64,000 nt of DNA, taken from an uncultured Flavobacteriaceae bacterium (lineage in GTDB: Bacteria > Bacteroidota > Bacteroidia > Flavobacteriales > Flavobacteriaceae). A program made the translations under genes and the position numbers. Under the pieces are notes generated by a model. The model saw nothing but the letters and a program-made list of their open reading frames with translations, had not been told where the DNA came from and made no database searches. Numbering within the stretch: the first letter of the stretch is position 1; each line of letters starts with the position of its first letter. The stretch is taken from positions 248,001-312,000 of the forward strand of contig CANLWB010000006.1 of assembly GCA_947494695.1 (NCBI GenBank). The letters are read 5' to 3'. Positions 26,147 through 35,274 of this stretch are shown in pieces.

Positions 26147-26938
26147 ATGAATGAAAAAATAACTACTTTTTTAAATTCTGGCCTTTTGGAAAAATATCTA
26201 ATTGGCGAAACTAACTCTGTAGATACAGAAATGGTAGAGTCATATATTTCAAAATATCCAGAAGTACAAAACGCATACAACACATTACAGTACAATTTAG
26301 AAATTGTAGCTAAAAGTAATGCTGTTGAGGCCCCAAAAAATATTTTGGATAATATTTTAGAGGAGCTTAACGAGAAACCTGTTGTTAAACTTAACACAGA
26401 GAAGACATACAAATCATGGTATAAAATTAGTGTTGCGGCTTGTATTGCTGCCTTAGTTTTTGCCGGTACATCGTATCACTTCTATTCGCAAAAGAAAAAA
26501 TTATCTCTAGAAAACCAAGTTGTGGTTGATGAGATCTTCGATTTAAGAAGCGATATTGAGAAAAACAACCTCATGTTAGATAACGTGATGAGACAACTGT
26601 TAAAGCTTAACAATCCCGAGACTGAGAAATATATCATCAAAGGAAATGAAAGAGCCAAAGATTTAAAAACAGTTGCTTACATTAATCCAAAGGAAAAAAT
26701 ATCTATGATCGATGTGGTATCCCTACCAGAATTGCCAGAAGAACAATGTTACCAAATTTGGGCAGAGTTACAGGGAAAAATGGTGAACTTGGGTATTCTA
26801 AATGAATCGGACAGACAACTTATGTCAATTCCTTATGCAGAAAATGCACTGGCTTTAAATATTACTATTGAACCTAAAGGAGGAAATAAGATTGCTTCTA
26901 TAGAAAATACCGTAGCAGAAATTAGCTTACAACAATAA
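26147..26938 (+). CDS. RskA-like anti-sigma factor
   Basis: A 263-residue membrane anti-sigma factor. The N-terminal ~90 residues (FLNSGLLEKYLIGETNSVDT) would bind the partner sigma factor; no His/Cys zinc motif is evident. One membrane helix (ISVAACIAALVFAGTSYHF, about 88-106) is followed by a short coiled coil. The C-terminal RskA domain has VVSLPELPEEQCYQIWAELQ and AENALALNITIEPKGG. Such proteins hold an ECF sigma at the membrane until released by a signal, here presumably the upstream gene product. A bidirectional terminator follows. Confidence 0.9.
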   Translation: MNEKITTFLNSGLLEKYLIGETNSVDTEMVESYISKYPEVQNAYNTLQYNLEIVAKSNAVEAPKNILDNILEELNEKPVVKLNTEKTYKSWYKISVAACIAALVFAGTSYHFYSQKKKLSLENQVVVDEIFDLRSDIEKNNLMLDNVMRQLLKLNNPETEKYIIKGNERAKDLKTVAYINPKEKISMIDVVSLPELPEEQCYQIWAELQGKMVNLGILNESDRQLMSIPYAENALALNITIEPKGGNKIASIENTVAEISLQQ

Positions 26939-26960
26939 GCACCATCTATACAAATCATGT

Positions 26961-26994
26961 AAAAGCCTTGTTTTAATTTCTAAACAAGGCTTTT
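26961..26994. terminator. Bidirectional terminator between the anti-sigma gene and aqpZ
   Basis: AAAAGCCTTGTTT pairs with AAACAAGGCTTTT around a short loop. A-runs and T-runs flank both sides, so it can serve both convergent genes. Confidence 0.88.
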
Positions 26995-27021
26995 AACTTT
27001 CTATCTATTACGAAATCATAC

Positions 27022-27708
27022 TTATTCTTTTTCAAACAACGTTCTGTGTAAAAGGCCGGCAATAATAGCTCCGGCAATTGGCGCAACCCAGAATAGCCAG
27101 AGTTGAGACGTATAATCGCCTCCTGCAAATAATGCCTGACTAGTAGAACGTGCTGGATTAACCGATGTATTTGTTATTGGAATACTAATTAAATGTATAA
27201 GTGTTAAGCCTAACCCAATAGCAATAGGTGCAAATCCTTTAGGTGCTTTGGCGTTGGTACTTCCCAAAATTATTAATAAGAAAAAAGCCGTTAATAAAAA
27301 CTCGGCTATTAATGCTGCCGTTAAAGAATAACCATCAGGAGATAGTTCTCCGTAACCATTTGAAGCAAAGCCCCCAATCGTGGTAAAATCAGATTTGTTT
27401 GTTATTATGGCGTACAAAGCCCCGGCAGCCAATACAGCTCCAATTAATTGCGCTATAATATAGCCAGGAAGGTTCTTAGCTTCAAACTTACCTCCTGCCC
27501 ATAAACCAAGGGAAACAGCAGGATTAAAATGTCCTCCAGAAATATGGCCTACGGCATAAGCCATAGTGAGTACTGTAAGGCCAAACGCCAGAGCAACTCC
27601 CACAAAGCCAATCCCTAATTCGGGATATCCCGCCGCAAATATCGCACTACCGCAACCTCCAAAAACAAGCCAAAAGGTTCCAAAAAATTCAGCAAATAGT
27701 TTTTTCAT
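27022..27708 (-). CDS. aqpZ: Aquaporin (MIP family, AqpZ-like)
   Basis: A 228-residue water channel with six membrane helices and both NPA boxes: [11 protein letters not shown] and [15 protein letters not shown]. The N-terminus [22 protein letters not shown] is typical of AqpZ-type aquaporins (given here as [16 protein letters not shown]). Length and the Arg after the second NPA favour a water-selective channel over a glycerol facilitator. It is a single gene, convergent with the anti-sigma gene. Confidence 0.94.
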   Translation of the reverse strand: MKKLFAEFFGTFWLVFGGCGSAIFAAGYPELGIGFVGVALAFGLTVLTMAYAVGHISGGHFNPAVSLGLWAGGKFEAKNLPGYIIAQLIGAVLAAGALYAIITNKSDFTTIGGFASNGYGELSPDGYSLTAALIAEFLLTAFFLLIILGSTNAKAPKGFAPIAIGLGLTLIHLISIPITNTSVNPARSTSQALFAGGDYTSQLWLFWVAPIAGAIIAGLLHRTLFEKE

Positions 27709-27816
27709 ATCATGTTAATTTAATTCGTTAGTCTCTAGTAAGACACCAAAAAATATAATACGTCACATGCTGTTAATCCTTTGTGCAATTCCATCTTAAA
27801 TTTTAATGAAAAGTCT

Positions 27817-27824
27817 TATCTTTG
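27817..27824 (+). promoter_or_regulatory. Possible -7 box upstream of the small Cys-rich protein gene
   Basis: TATCTTTG is an exact TAnnTTTG match but lies 129 bases before the ATG at 27954. If used, it would give a leader of about 120 bases. I could not match that leader to a known riboswitch. The rest of the 245-bp gap shows nothing else. Confidence 0.35.
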
Positions 27825-27953
27825 CATATTATAAATCGTTTCGAAATATCTTGTTTGAATAGGAGTAAGATGTGCAGGGATTAGTAATACGGAGAACACG
27901 CCTTTACTGAACATGTTAACATCACTTTCGAGACATACTTAATACATGATCAC

Positions 27954-28157
27954 ATGAAACTTTTCTTAATTACAATCGTTTTATTGGCTGTAGGGATTGC
28001 AGGTATTGCCATAAAAATATGGGCGAAAAAAGATGGTGAATTTGCCGGCACATGTGCAAGTCAGAATCCAGCACTTAATAATAGTGGCGAAGCATGTGGT
28101 TTTTGTGGAAAAACTCCAGATCAGTTCGCCGATTGTAATGAAACTCAACATTCATAA
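27954..28157 (+). CDS. Small Cys-rich membrane or secreted protein
   Basis: A 67-residue protein with an N-terminal hydrophobic helix (LFLITIVLLAVGIAGIAIKI) and a short exported-looking tail with four cysteines (Cys34, 48, 51, 61) in the pattern GTCASQNP, ACGFCGK and DCNE. The CGFCG pair suggests a metal or disulphide site. The type recurs in flavobacteria; I do not know a function. It lies 6 bases before the glycosyltransferase gene and is probably co-transcribed. Confidence 0.75.
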   Translation: MKLFLITIVLLAVGIAGIAIKIWAKKDGEFAGTCASQNPALNNSGEACGFCGKTPDQFADCNETQHS

Positions 28158-28163
28158 TCCTTT

Positions 28164-29276
28164 ATGATATTTCTTGACTTTATTTTCTACGCATTTATTG
28201 CTGTAGTGGGTATTCAAGTGATCTTTTATTTATTTTTTTTCGGAAGATTCGCTTTTCTCAAAAAAGAAAAAAAACCTCAAAATAATGTTCCGGTTTCCGT
28301 CATTATTTGTGCTAAGAATGAAGCCGAAAATCTACAAAATTTTTTACCTTCCATACTCAATCAAGACTACCCAGAATTTGAAGTCGTTCTAATCAATGAT
28401 GCTTCCATGGATCATACACTGGAGGTTATGGAAGCCTTCGAAAAAAAACATAAGAACGTTAAAATTGTTGATGTTCGAAGTACTGAAACTTTCTGGGGAA
28501 ATAAAAAATACGCCCTAACTCTAGGGATTAAGGCTGCAACAAACGAATATCTTCTGTTTACAGATGCCGATTGCAAACCATTTTCCAAATATTGGATTAG
28601 ACACATGACAGCGGGTTTCACTAAAAATAAGCAGCTTGTTTTAGGTTATGGCAAATATTCAAAAATTAAAAACTCCTTATTAAATAAACTTATTCGTTTT
28701 GAAACTTTAACTGCCGCAATTCACTATTTTTCTTTTGCAAAATTGGGCTTACCCTATATGGGTGTTGGTAGAAACCTGGCCTATACGAAAACAACATTTT
28801 TTAAATCCAATGGTTTTGTAGACCATATGAAGATTCTTTCCGGCGACGACGACTTGTTTGTAAATCAGGTCGCAAACAAAAAGAACACTGCCATTTGTTT
28901 TTTAAGTAACAGTTTCACAGAATCTGTCCCAAAGACCTCATATCGCAGTTGGATCAAACAAAAAAGGCGCCATATTTCTACAGCCAAATATTATAAATTT
29001 AAACACAAAATTTTACTTGGTTTAATCTATACATCCCAATTATTATTTTGGGTTTTAGCCATCATCTTATTGAGTTTACTACACCAATGGCCTTTTGTTA
29101 TTGCCTTATTGGTATTACGAATTCTTATTCAATATCTCATTTTAGGAAAGGCCTCAAAACATCTAAAAGAAAAAGATCTTATGATTTTTCTTCCTTTTCT
29201 GGAAGTTTTTTTAATTCTGATACATTTATTTATCTTTATAAATAATCTTATATCAAAACCTAATTATTGGAAATAA
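28164..29276 (+). CDS. Family 2 glycosyltransferase, membrane-bound
   Basis: A 370-residue GT2 enzyme. An N-terminal helix precedes the catalytic domain: VSVIICAKNEAENL, VVLINDASMDHT, LLFTDADCKP (DxD-like metal site) and a QKRRH segment near SWIKQKRRH, resembling the QxxRW motif of processive synthases. C-terminal membrane helices follow (ILAIILLSLLH-like, LVLRILIQYLIL). The sugar donor and acceptor are unknown. Its end overlaps the start of the next sigma-factor gene by 10 bases. Confidence 0.88.
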   Translation: MIFLDFIFYAFIAVVGIQVIFYLFFFGRFAFLKKEKKPQNNVPVSVIICAKNEAENLQNFLPSILNQDYPEFEVVLINDASMDHTLEVMEAFEKKHKNVKIVDVRSTETFWGNKKYALTLGIKAATNEYLLFTDADCKPFSKYWIRHMTAGFTKNKQLVLGYGKYSKIKNSLLNKLIRFETLTAAIHYFSFAKLGLPYMGVGRNLAYTKTTFFKSNGFVDHMKILSGDDDLFVNQVANKKNTAICFLSNSFTESVPKTSYRSWIKQKRRHISTAKYYKFKHKILLGLIYTSQLLFWVLAIILLSLLHQWPFVIALLVLRILIQYLILGKASKHLKEKDLMIFLPFLEVFLILIHLFIFINNLISKPNYWK

Positions 29277-29815
29277 GAGAAGCCATTAAAAGAGCAAAAG
29301 AAAACGACCAAAAGGCATTTAACTACTTGTTAGACCTTTATTGGGATGATGTTTACGGCTTTCAACTGAAACGCATTCAAAATGAAAATGATGCTGAAGA
29401 TATTACCATTCAAACCTTTTCTAAGGCATTCGATAAAATTGAAACTTTCGATGACGATTTTAAATTTAAGACCTGGCTCATTACCATTTCGAAGAATATC
29501 CACATTGACTTACTTCGTAAAGAGAAAAATTCCATTTCTCAAGTTGTCTCTAAAAACGACCAGGAAGCTTTTCAAATTCTGGACGAATCACCCTCGCCTG
29601 AAGATAAGCTTATTACCGAACAACACCTGGCAAAACTCTTAAGAGACATAAAAAAACTTAAGTCTCATTATCAAAAAGTAATTAATTTAAGATATTTCCA
29701 GGAATTAAGCTATAAAGAAATCTCAAAAGAACTTAATGAACCTATTAATAATGTTAAGGTAAAATTACTTCGTGCAAAAAAATTGTTAGCAGAAATTATT
29801 CGTAAGGACAGATGA
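29267..29815 (+). CDS. ECF RNA polymerase sigma factor, no adjacent anti-sigma gene
   Basis: A 182-residue ECF sigma factor starting with TTG inside the end of the glycosyltransferase gene. Region 2: FNYLLDLYWDDVYGF and DAEDITIQTFSKAFDKI with FKTWLITISKNIHIDLLR (core FKTWLITISKNIHID). Region 4: LRYFQELSYKEISKELN and NNVKVKLLRAKKLL. Its stop overlaps the Nramp-like start (ATGA). Unlike the sigma gene at 25607, it is not followed by an anti-sigma gene; the flanking membrane proteins could conceivably take that role (speculative). Confidence 0.92.
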   Translation: MEIREAIKRAKENDQKAFNYLLDLYWDDVYGFQLKRIQNENDAEDITIQTFSKAFDKIETFDDDFKFKTWLITISKNIHIDLLRKEKNSISQVVSKNDQEAFQILDESPSPEDKLITEQHLAKLLRDIKKLKSHYQKVINLRYFQELSYKEISKELNEPINNVKVKLLRAKKLLAEIIRKDR

Positions 29816-31062
29816 TTGATAAACTTAAAAACCTGGGACCAGGTCTATTGTTTGCAGGAGCTGCTATAGGTGTCTCCCATTTAGTACAGTCCACACGCGC
29901 CGGAGCAGATTTCGGATTAGGACTTCTTTGGGCCTTAATTTTAGTCAATGTATTTAAATATCCGTTCTTCCAATTCGGTCCACGCTATGCCATGGCTACC
30001 GGTGAAAGTTTGTTAGATGGATATAAGAAATTAGGGAAAGGTGTATTAATGGCCTATTATATTTTAAATCTGGCCACCATGTTCACCATTCAAACAGCAG
30101 TAACCATAGTAACAGCAGGTTTAGCTTCTAACCTATTTGGTGAGTTTGGCGCGATTGTAATTGATGGAAAAGACGTTGTTAACAGCACCGAGCTCTGGAC
30201 TATCGTGATTACTGGTATTTGTTTATCATTACTACTATTTGGCAAATACAAGCTTTTAGATAAGCTCATGAAAATTATCATTATAACCCTAACCATAAGT
30301 ACCGTTATTGCGGTATGTATGGCCTTATCTGGTTCTAGTTCTATATCTTTTAAACAAGTACTTCCAAAGAATCACCTAGAAATAGTCTTTCTAATTGCTT
30401 TTATGGGTTGGATGCCTGCACCATTGGATGTTTCAGTATGGCATTCCCTGTGGACTATTGAAAAGAAAAAAGATGTTCAGGCTTATACCACAAAGTCCGC
30501 GTTATTCGATTTTAATGTTGGCTATATCAGTACCATCGTCCTGGGTATTGGTTTTTTACTGCTAGGTGCATTGGTCATGTATAACAGTACGGAAACCTTT
30601 AGCAACTCTGCAGGTATTTTTGCTGGCCAGCTTATAAACATGTATAAAATTAGTTTGGGAGATTGGGGTTGGGCTTATATTATTATTGGCATCGCAGCTT
30701 TTACAACAATGTTTAGCACCACATTAACCACTCTGGATGCTTCCCCTAGGGTTATGGCAAAAGCGACGCAGCTCCTTTTTAATAAAGGTTCTAAGTTAAA
30801 TTATAAATTTTGGATTTCCTTGCTTTCGCTGGGAACGGTAATTATTTTTGTGTTCTTCGCATCAGAAATGGGTTTCCTTGTTAAAGTAGCGACCATCTTA
30901 TCTTTTATTACGGCTCCTTTTTATGCCATTATTAGTTATCGGCTTATATCCTCCAAACACACCCCTAAAGACTGGCGCCCTTCTAAAAGGCTACATATTC
31001 TGAGTTTGTTTGGTATTATTTTCCTGGTCGGTTTTAGTATTTACTTCCTCTTTACCCTATAG
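29812..31062 (+). CDS. Divergent Nramp-family transporter
   Basis: A 416-residue protein with about eleven hydrophobic helices and overall Nramp similarity (GPGLLFAGAAIG at the N-terminus). The metal-binding motif DPGN of helix 1 is GVSH here (residues 20-23). The helix 6 MPHN region reads WMPAPLDVSVWHS (about 200-212), so the usual metal-coordinating Asp, Asn and Met are not conserved. It may carry another ion or solute, or no metal. Its ATG overlaps the sigma-factor stop by 4 bases. Confidence 0.8.
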   Translation: MIDKLKNLGPGLLFAGAAIGVSHLVQSTRAGADFGLGLLWALILVNVFKYPFFQFGPRYAMATGESLLDGYKKLGKGVLMAYYILNLATMFTIQTAVTIVTAGLASNLFGEFGAIVIDGKDVVNSTELWTIVITGICLSLLLFGKYKLLDKLMKIIIITLTISTVIAVCMALSGSSSISFKQVLPKNHLEIVFLIAFMGWMPAPLDVSVWHSLWTIEKKKDVQAYTTKSALFDFNVGYISTIVLGIGFLLLGALVMYNSTETFSNSAGIFAGQLINMYKISLGDWGWAYIIIGIAAFTTMFSTTLTTLDASPRVMAKATQLLFNKGSKLNYKFWISLLSLGTVIIFVFFASEMGFLVKVATILSFITAPFYAIISYRLISSKHTPKDWRPSKRLHILSLFGIIFLVGFSIYFLFTL

Positions 31063-31085
31063 GTCACTTTTAAAAGCATTATTTG

Positions 31086-31093
31086 TATCTTTG
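31086..31093 (+). promoter_or_regulatory. -7 box of lipA
   Basis: TATCTTTG is an exact TAnnTTTG match, 16 bases before the lipA ATG at 31110, in the 47-base gap after the transporter gene. The -33 element is weak. Confidence 0.55.
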
Positions 31094-31109
31094 CTCTTTA
31101 TTTTGACAT

Positions 31110-31988
31110 ATGAATTCTGAAAAAGTTTCAAATATATTGCCAGAGAGAAAACCAAAGCCGAAATGGCTTCGTGTTAAGCTTCCAACAGGGAAAAAATACA
31201 CCGAACTTAGAGGTTTAGTAGATAAATACAAACTAAATACGATTTGTACCTCCGGAAGTTGCCCAAATATGGGAGAATGTTGGGGAGAAGGCACGGCAAC
31301 ATTTATGATTCTAGGAAATATATGTACGCGTTCCTGTGGATTTTGTGGAGTAAAAACGGGAAGACCGGAAACGGTAGATTGGGATGAACCCGAAAAAGTG
31401 GCGCGTTCTATTAAAATCATGAAAATTAAACATGCCGTACTCACCAGTGTGGATCGCGATGATTTAAAAGACATGGGAAGCATTATGTGGGCCGAAACGG
31501 TTAAGGCGGTGCGAAGAATGAATCCTGAAACGACTCTTGAAACTCTAATCCCAGATTTTCAAGGATTAGAAAAACATATAGACCGTATTATAGATGTTGC
31601 TCCCGAAGTCGTTTCACATAACATAGAAACCGTTAGGCGATTAACTCGTGAAGTTCGTATTCAAGCGCAATACGATCGAAGTCTAGGCGTTTTAAAATAT
31701 CTGAAACAACAGGGACAAAGACGTACCAAATCTGGTATCATGCTTGGTTTAGGAGAAACTAGAGACGAAGTTATAGAAACACTTCATGATTTAAAAGCTA
31801 ATGATGTAGATGTTGTCACCATTGGTCAATATCTACAACCCACCAAGAAACATTTACCTGTTAAGCAATTTATAAACCCCGATCAATTTAAGGAATATGA
31901 AGACATTGGACTTGAATTAGGTTTTCGTCATGTTGAAAGTAGTGCTTTGGTAAGGTCGTCGTACCACGCTCAAAAACATATAAATTAA
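31110..31988 (+). CDS. lipA: Lipoyl synthase
   Basis: Radical SAM enzyme that inserts two sulphur atoms into octanoyl groups on lipoyl-dependent enzymes. It is 292 residues long. The auxiliary cluster motif [12 protein letters not shown] (C-x4-C-x5-C) and the radical SAM motif CTRSCGFC (CxxxCxxC) are both present. The C-terminal ALVRSSY supplies the conserved Ser that ligates the auxiliary cluster. [11 protein letters not shown] and [15 protein letters not shown] are family hallmarks. It is followed after 2 bases by gapA, so the two are probably co-transcribed. Confidence 0.97.
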   Translation: MNSEKVSNILPERKPKPKWLRVKLPTGKKYTELRGLVDKYKLNTICTSGSCPNMGECWGEGTATFMILGNICTRSCGFCGVKTGRPETVDWDEPEKVARSIKIMKIKHAVLTSVDRDDLKDMGSIMWAETVKAVRRMNPETTLETLIPDFQGLEKHIDRIIDVAPEVVSHNIETVRRLTREVRIQAQYDRSLGVLKYLKQQGQRRTKSGIMLGLGETRDEVIETLHDLKANDVDVVTIGQYLQPTKKHLPVKQFINPDQFKEYEDIGLELGFRHVESSALVRSSYHAQKHIN

Positions 31989-31990
31989 TA

Positions 31991-33007
31991 ATGATTAGAG
32001 TTGCCATTAACGGGTTTGGACGCATAGGCCGACGTGTTTTTAGATTACTTCAGAATTATAATAACATTGAAGTTGTTGTTATAAATGATTTATCTGATGC
32101 TAAAACACTAAGCCATCTCCTTAAATATGACAGTATTCATGGGATTTTTAATGGTGATATTCAACACAATGGCCATACTATTGTAGTTGATAATAAGACT
32201 ATTCCATTACTAAATAGCAACCATCCTTCAACAACCAATTGGGAACCATATCATGTTGATTTCGTAATTGAATCTACCGGAAAGTTTAAAACAAGGGCCG
32301 AGCTTCAAAACCATATAGATCATGGGGCCAAATGCGTTATTTTGAGTGTTCCACCACTTGAAGATAGTATAAAAACTATTGTTAGAGGTGTTAATGATGA
32401 TATTATTGATGGTTCTGAAACCATTGTTTCCAATGCATCATGTACGACTAACAATGCCGCTCCTATGATTGACGTTATAAATAAACTTTGTGGTATTAAT
32501 CAAGCTTATATTACAACAGTACATTCGTATACCACAGATCAAAGTTTGCATGATCAGCCCCATCGCGATTTACGAAGAGCCAGGGCGGCTGGTCAATCTA
32601 TAGTTCCCACAACGACAGGTGCGGCAAAAGCATTAACTAAAATATTCCCAGAATTATCAGATGTTATCGGAGGTTGTGGTATTAGAGTTCCTGTAATCAA
32701 TGGCTCTCTAACAGATATTACGTTTAATGTAAAACAAAATGTTTCGATAGAAGATGTCAATCAGGCATTTAAAGACGCTTCTAAGAATCAGTATGAAGGT
32801 ATTTTAGAATATACAAACGACCCAATTGTATCCATTGATATTGTAGGAAACCCAAACTCTTGTGTTTTTGATGCTGGTATGACATCGGTTATTGGAAACA
32901 TGGTAAAAATCATTGGTTGGTACGATAATGAGACTGGATATTCTAAAAGAATAATTGATCTGATATGCAATTTATCGGAAAAAAAGTGTATTTTGTCGAT
33001 AAAATAA
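31991..33007 (+). CDS. gapA: Glyceraldehyde-3-phosphate dehydrogenase, type I
   Basis: A 338-residue NAD-dependent glycolytic/gluconeogenic enzyme. NAINGFGRIGR-type start (VAINGFGRIGRR), active-site SNASCTTNNAAPM with the catalytic Cys, TTVHSYTTDQ with the catalytic His, and the late WYDNETGYS segment. The cofactor Asp-type residue lies in VVINDLSD, compatible with NAD use. Two or more GAPDHs are common in such genomes, so this may be an accessory isoform (inference). Confidence 0.95.
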   Translation: MIRVAINGFGRIGRRVFRLLQNYNNIEVVVINDLSDAKTLSHLLKYDSIHGIFNGDIQHNGHTIVVDNKTIPLLNSNHPSTTNWEPYHVDFVIESTGKFKTRAELQNHIDHGAKCVILSVPPLEDSIKTIVRGVNDDIIDGSETIVSNASCTTNNAAPMIDVINKLCGINQAYITTVHSYTTDQSLHDQPHRDLRRARAAGQSIVPTTTGAAKALTKIFPELSDVIGGCGIRVPVINGSLTDITFNVKQNVSIEDVNQAFKDASKNQYEGILEYTNDPIVSIDIVGNPNSCVFDAGMTSVIGNMVKIIGWYDNETGYSKRIIDLICNLSEKKCILSIK

Positions 33008-33008
33008 T

Positions 33009-33016
33009 TATATTTG
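33009..33016 (+). promoter_or_regulatory. -7 box of the hybrid kinase gene
   Basis: TATATTTG is an exact TAnnTTTG match just past the gapA stop and 20 bases before the kinase ATG at 33037. The nearest TTTG upstream (32992-32995) is too close for a standard -33 element. Confidence 0.45.
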
Positions 33017-33036
33017 TCCATAACAATTAAATAAAA

Positions 33037-35274
33037 ATGTCCCAAGTTAGAAACTATATACATATTATAGTCGTGTTATTTTGTTTGAGTCTTTCAGCTC
33101 AAAAATCGATCAATGAAGATCCTGAAATACAACAAAATACAATTAACTATCGCATCGAGCAGGCTCAAATTGAGTTGGATAAATACAACTATTATGATGC
33201 TCAGAAAAATCTGGACGAAGCCTTAAGTCTAGCCGAAAAGTCGGATAATAAAAAGAGCATTGGGGTTATTTATGCCATTAAAGGAAAGCTGCAACTCATT
33301 ATTGAGGAAGAAGATAACGCTATAAAATCATTAAATAAGGCTATTGAAGTTCAAAGAATAATTAATGATAATAAAAACTTAGGTAAATCGTATAAAGTCT
33401 TTGGTGATGTCTATTTGGCAAAAAAAGACTACTATCAGGCATTAGACTCGTATACTGCGGCTAAATCGAAGTTTCAGGAAGAAGATTTGAATCAAGACCT
33501 GGCCGATGTTCTTCTTTCCGAAGGTAAAACATACATGTTTCTTAAAAACTTTGCAAAAGCAAGAGACATTATAGAGCAATCTCTAGCACAAGCTAAAAAG
33601 GGGGAATACCTTAAAATTCAAAGTGATGCCTTAATCAATCATGGTATTATTTACAGAGAATTAGGAGATTACGAAAAAGCGCTCGCTTTCGCTGGTGAGG
33701 GTATCGAAATTGCGAAGAATAACAGTTTCTCAAGTATCCTTAATGAAGGCTTTTTAGTGGTTAGTGATATCTATCTCGCAGTTGAAGATTTCAAACTTTC
33801 CAGACAGTTTTTAAGAGAATATACTGAGCTTTCTGATTCTATTAGGGACATAACGCGAGTAAACTCATCGAAAGATCAGGAAACACAATACCTTTTAAAC
33901 GAAGCCAATGAAAAGAATATTGAAATCGTTGAGAAGTTAGAAAAGGCAGAAGATGATAAAAACCTAGGAACGTTAATTTCCATATTGAGTGTGGCATTAA
34001 TTACTATTTTGTCTCTACTTACCCTATCACTATATAAAAACAACAATATTAGGCTTAAAACCAATAATATGCTTCACAAAAAGAATGGAGAACTTATTAT
34101 TGCCAAGGAAAAAGCCGAATTAGCATCAAAAACAAAAGCGAACTTCCTGTCTACTGTAACTCACGAGCTGCGAACCCCCCTTTATGCCGTAACCGGATTA
34201 AGTAACATGTTATTGGACGAAAACCCAAGACCGGAACAGGTTCAGCATCTAAAATCATTGAAATTTTCTGGAGACTATTTACTTACCTTCATTAATGATA
34301 TTCTCCAAATAAATAAGATTGAAGCTAATAAAGTCGATATCGAACCGGAATCTTTCAACCTGAGAAAGAAAATAAACAACATTATTCTGGCCTTAAATAA
34401 TTCGGCCTTAGATAATAATGTTAAAATTCATTTTGAATACGACAAGGACTTACCGGAAAACTTTATCGCCGATCAATTAAAAATCTCTCAAATTCTTATT
34501 AACCTGATAGGCAACTCTATTAAGTTTACTAAAGATGGGGATATCTGGATTCGCGTTTACAAACTGGAGGAAAAAGGTAAGATTTATTCTCTGCGCTTTG
34601 AAGTAGAAGACAATGGTATTGGTATTAGTCAGGAAAAACAGGAAAACATGTTCGAAAGTTTTTCACAAGGTTCTATCCAGATTAATCGTAAATATGGAGG
34701 AACAGGCCTTGGTCTTTCCATTGTAAAAGGATTAATCGATATTCTAAAAGGAAAAATTTATGTTACCAGTGAATTGGAAAAGGGAACGACGTTTTTCTTT
34801 GAAATTCCATTAGAATACACATCCATAGAAGAAGTAAAAGATAATAAAGCGACTTATTTTAATGGAGATGTTAGTGAATTAGACCTTACTAACGTTACAA
34901 TTCTGGTTGTTGAAGATAATAAGATAAACCAGATGATCACTAAAAAGATTCTTACCAAAATGAGTCTTAACTGTGATATTGTTGACAATGGTGAAGATGC
35001 TGTTGAAATGATTAAAGCCAATAAATACGATATTGTTTTAATGGATATTCACATGCCGGGAATAAGTGGTATGGAAGCTACCAAGCGTGTTCGATCTTTC
35101 GATAAAGAATTAACCATTTTTGCGTTAACGGCAGTTACTATTGAAGATAAAATGCACGAATTCGATGAGGCAGGGTTTACAGATATCATACCTAAGCCAT
35201 TCAAACAGGAAGAATTCGAGAAAAAACTTTATAACGCCCTCGCTACTAATAACGACAGACCAGCTACAGCTTAG
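33037..35274 (+). CDS. TPR-containing hybrid histidine kinase with receiver domain (1)
   Basis: A 745-residue sensor. A signal peptide (IIVVLFCLSLSAQ) leads into a periplasmic region of TPR-like repeats (about 40-290). A membrane helix (about 310-332) is followed by a coiled linker. The kinase core has the phospho-acceptor His376 in VTHELRTPLY, LIGNSIKFT (N box), DNGIGIS (G1) and GGTGLGLSIV (G2). The C-terminal receiver has ILVVEDNKIN and the phospho-acceptor Asp670 in MDIHMPG. There is no DNA-binding domain, so the phosphate probably passes to a separate regulator. It is a close paralogue of the gene at 55020. Its end overlaps lpxK by 11 bases, tail to tail. Confidence 0.93.
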   Translation: MSQVRNYIHIIVVLFCLSLSAQKSINEDPEIQQNTINYRIEQAQIELDKYNYYDAQKNLDEALSLAEKSDNKKSIGVIYAIKGKLQLIIEEEDNAIKSLNKAIEVQRIINDNKNLGKSYKVFGDVYLAKKDYYQALDSYTAAKSKFQEEDLNQDLADVLLSEGKTYMFLKNFAKARDIIEQSLAQAKKGEYLKIQSDALINHGIIYRELGDYEKALAFAGEGIEIAKNNSFSSILNEGFLVVSDIYLAVEDFKLSRQFLREYTELSDSIRDITRVNSSKDQETQYLLNEANEKNIEIVEKLEKAEDDKNLGTLISILSVALITILSLLTLSLYKNNNIRLKTNNMLHKKNGELIIAKEKAELASKTKANFLSTVTHELRTPLYAVTGLSNMLLDENPRPEQVQHLKSLKFSGDYLLTFINDILQINKIEANKVDIEPESFNLRKKINNIILALNNSALDNNVKIHFEYDKDLPENFIADQLKISQILINLIGNSIKFTKDGDIWIRVYKLEEKGKIYSLRFEVEDNGIGISQEKQENMFESFSQGSIQINRKYGGTGLGLSIVKGLIDILKGKIYVTSELEKGTTFFFEIPLEYTSIEEVKDNKATYFNGDVSELDLTNVTILVVEDNKINQMITKKILTKMSLNCDIVDNGEDAVEMIKANKYDIVLMDIHMPGISGMEATKRVRSFDKELTIFALTAVTIEDKMHEFDEAGFTDIIPKPFKQEEFEKKLYNALATNNDRPATA

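Noticed and set aside
27842-27953. Possible riboswitch in the long leader before the small Cys-rich protein
   Set aside because: I could not match it to any known riboswitch core and saw no terminator or sequestering stem.
31079-31483. A 134-codon minus-strand frame over the start of lipA
   Set aside because: It overlaps lipA with its [12 protein letters not shown] and CTRSCGFC motifs; no independent evidence supports it.
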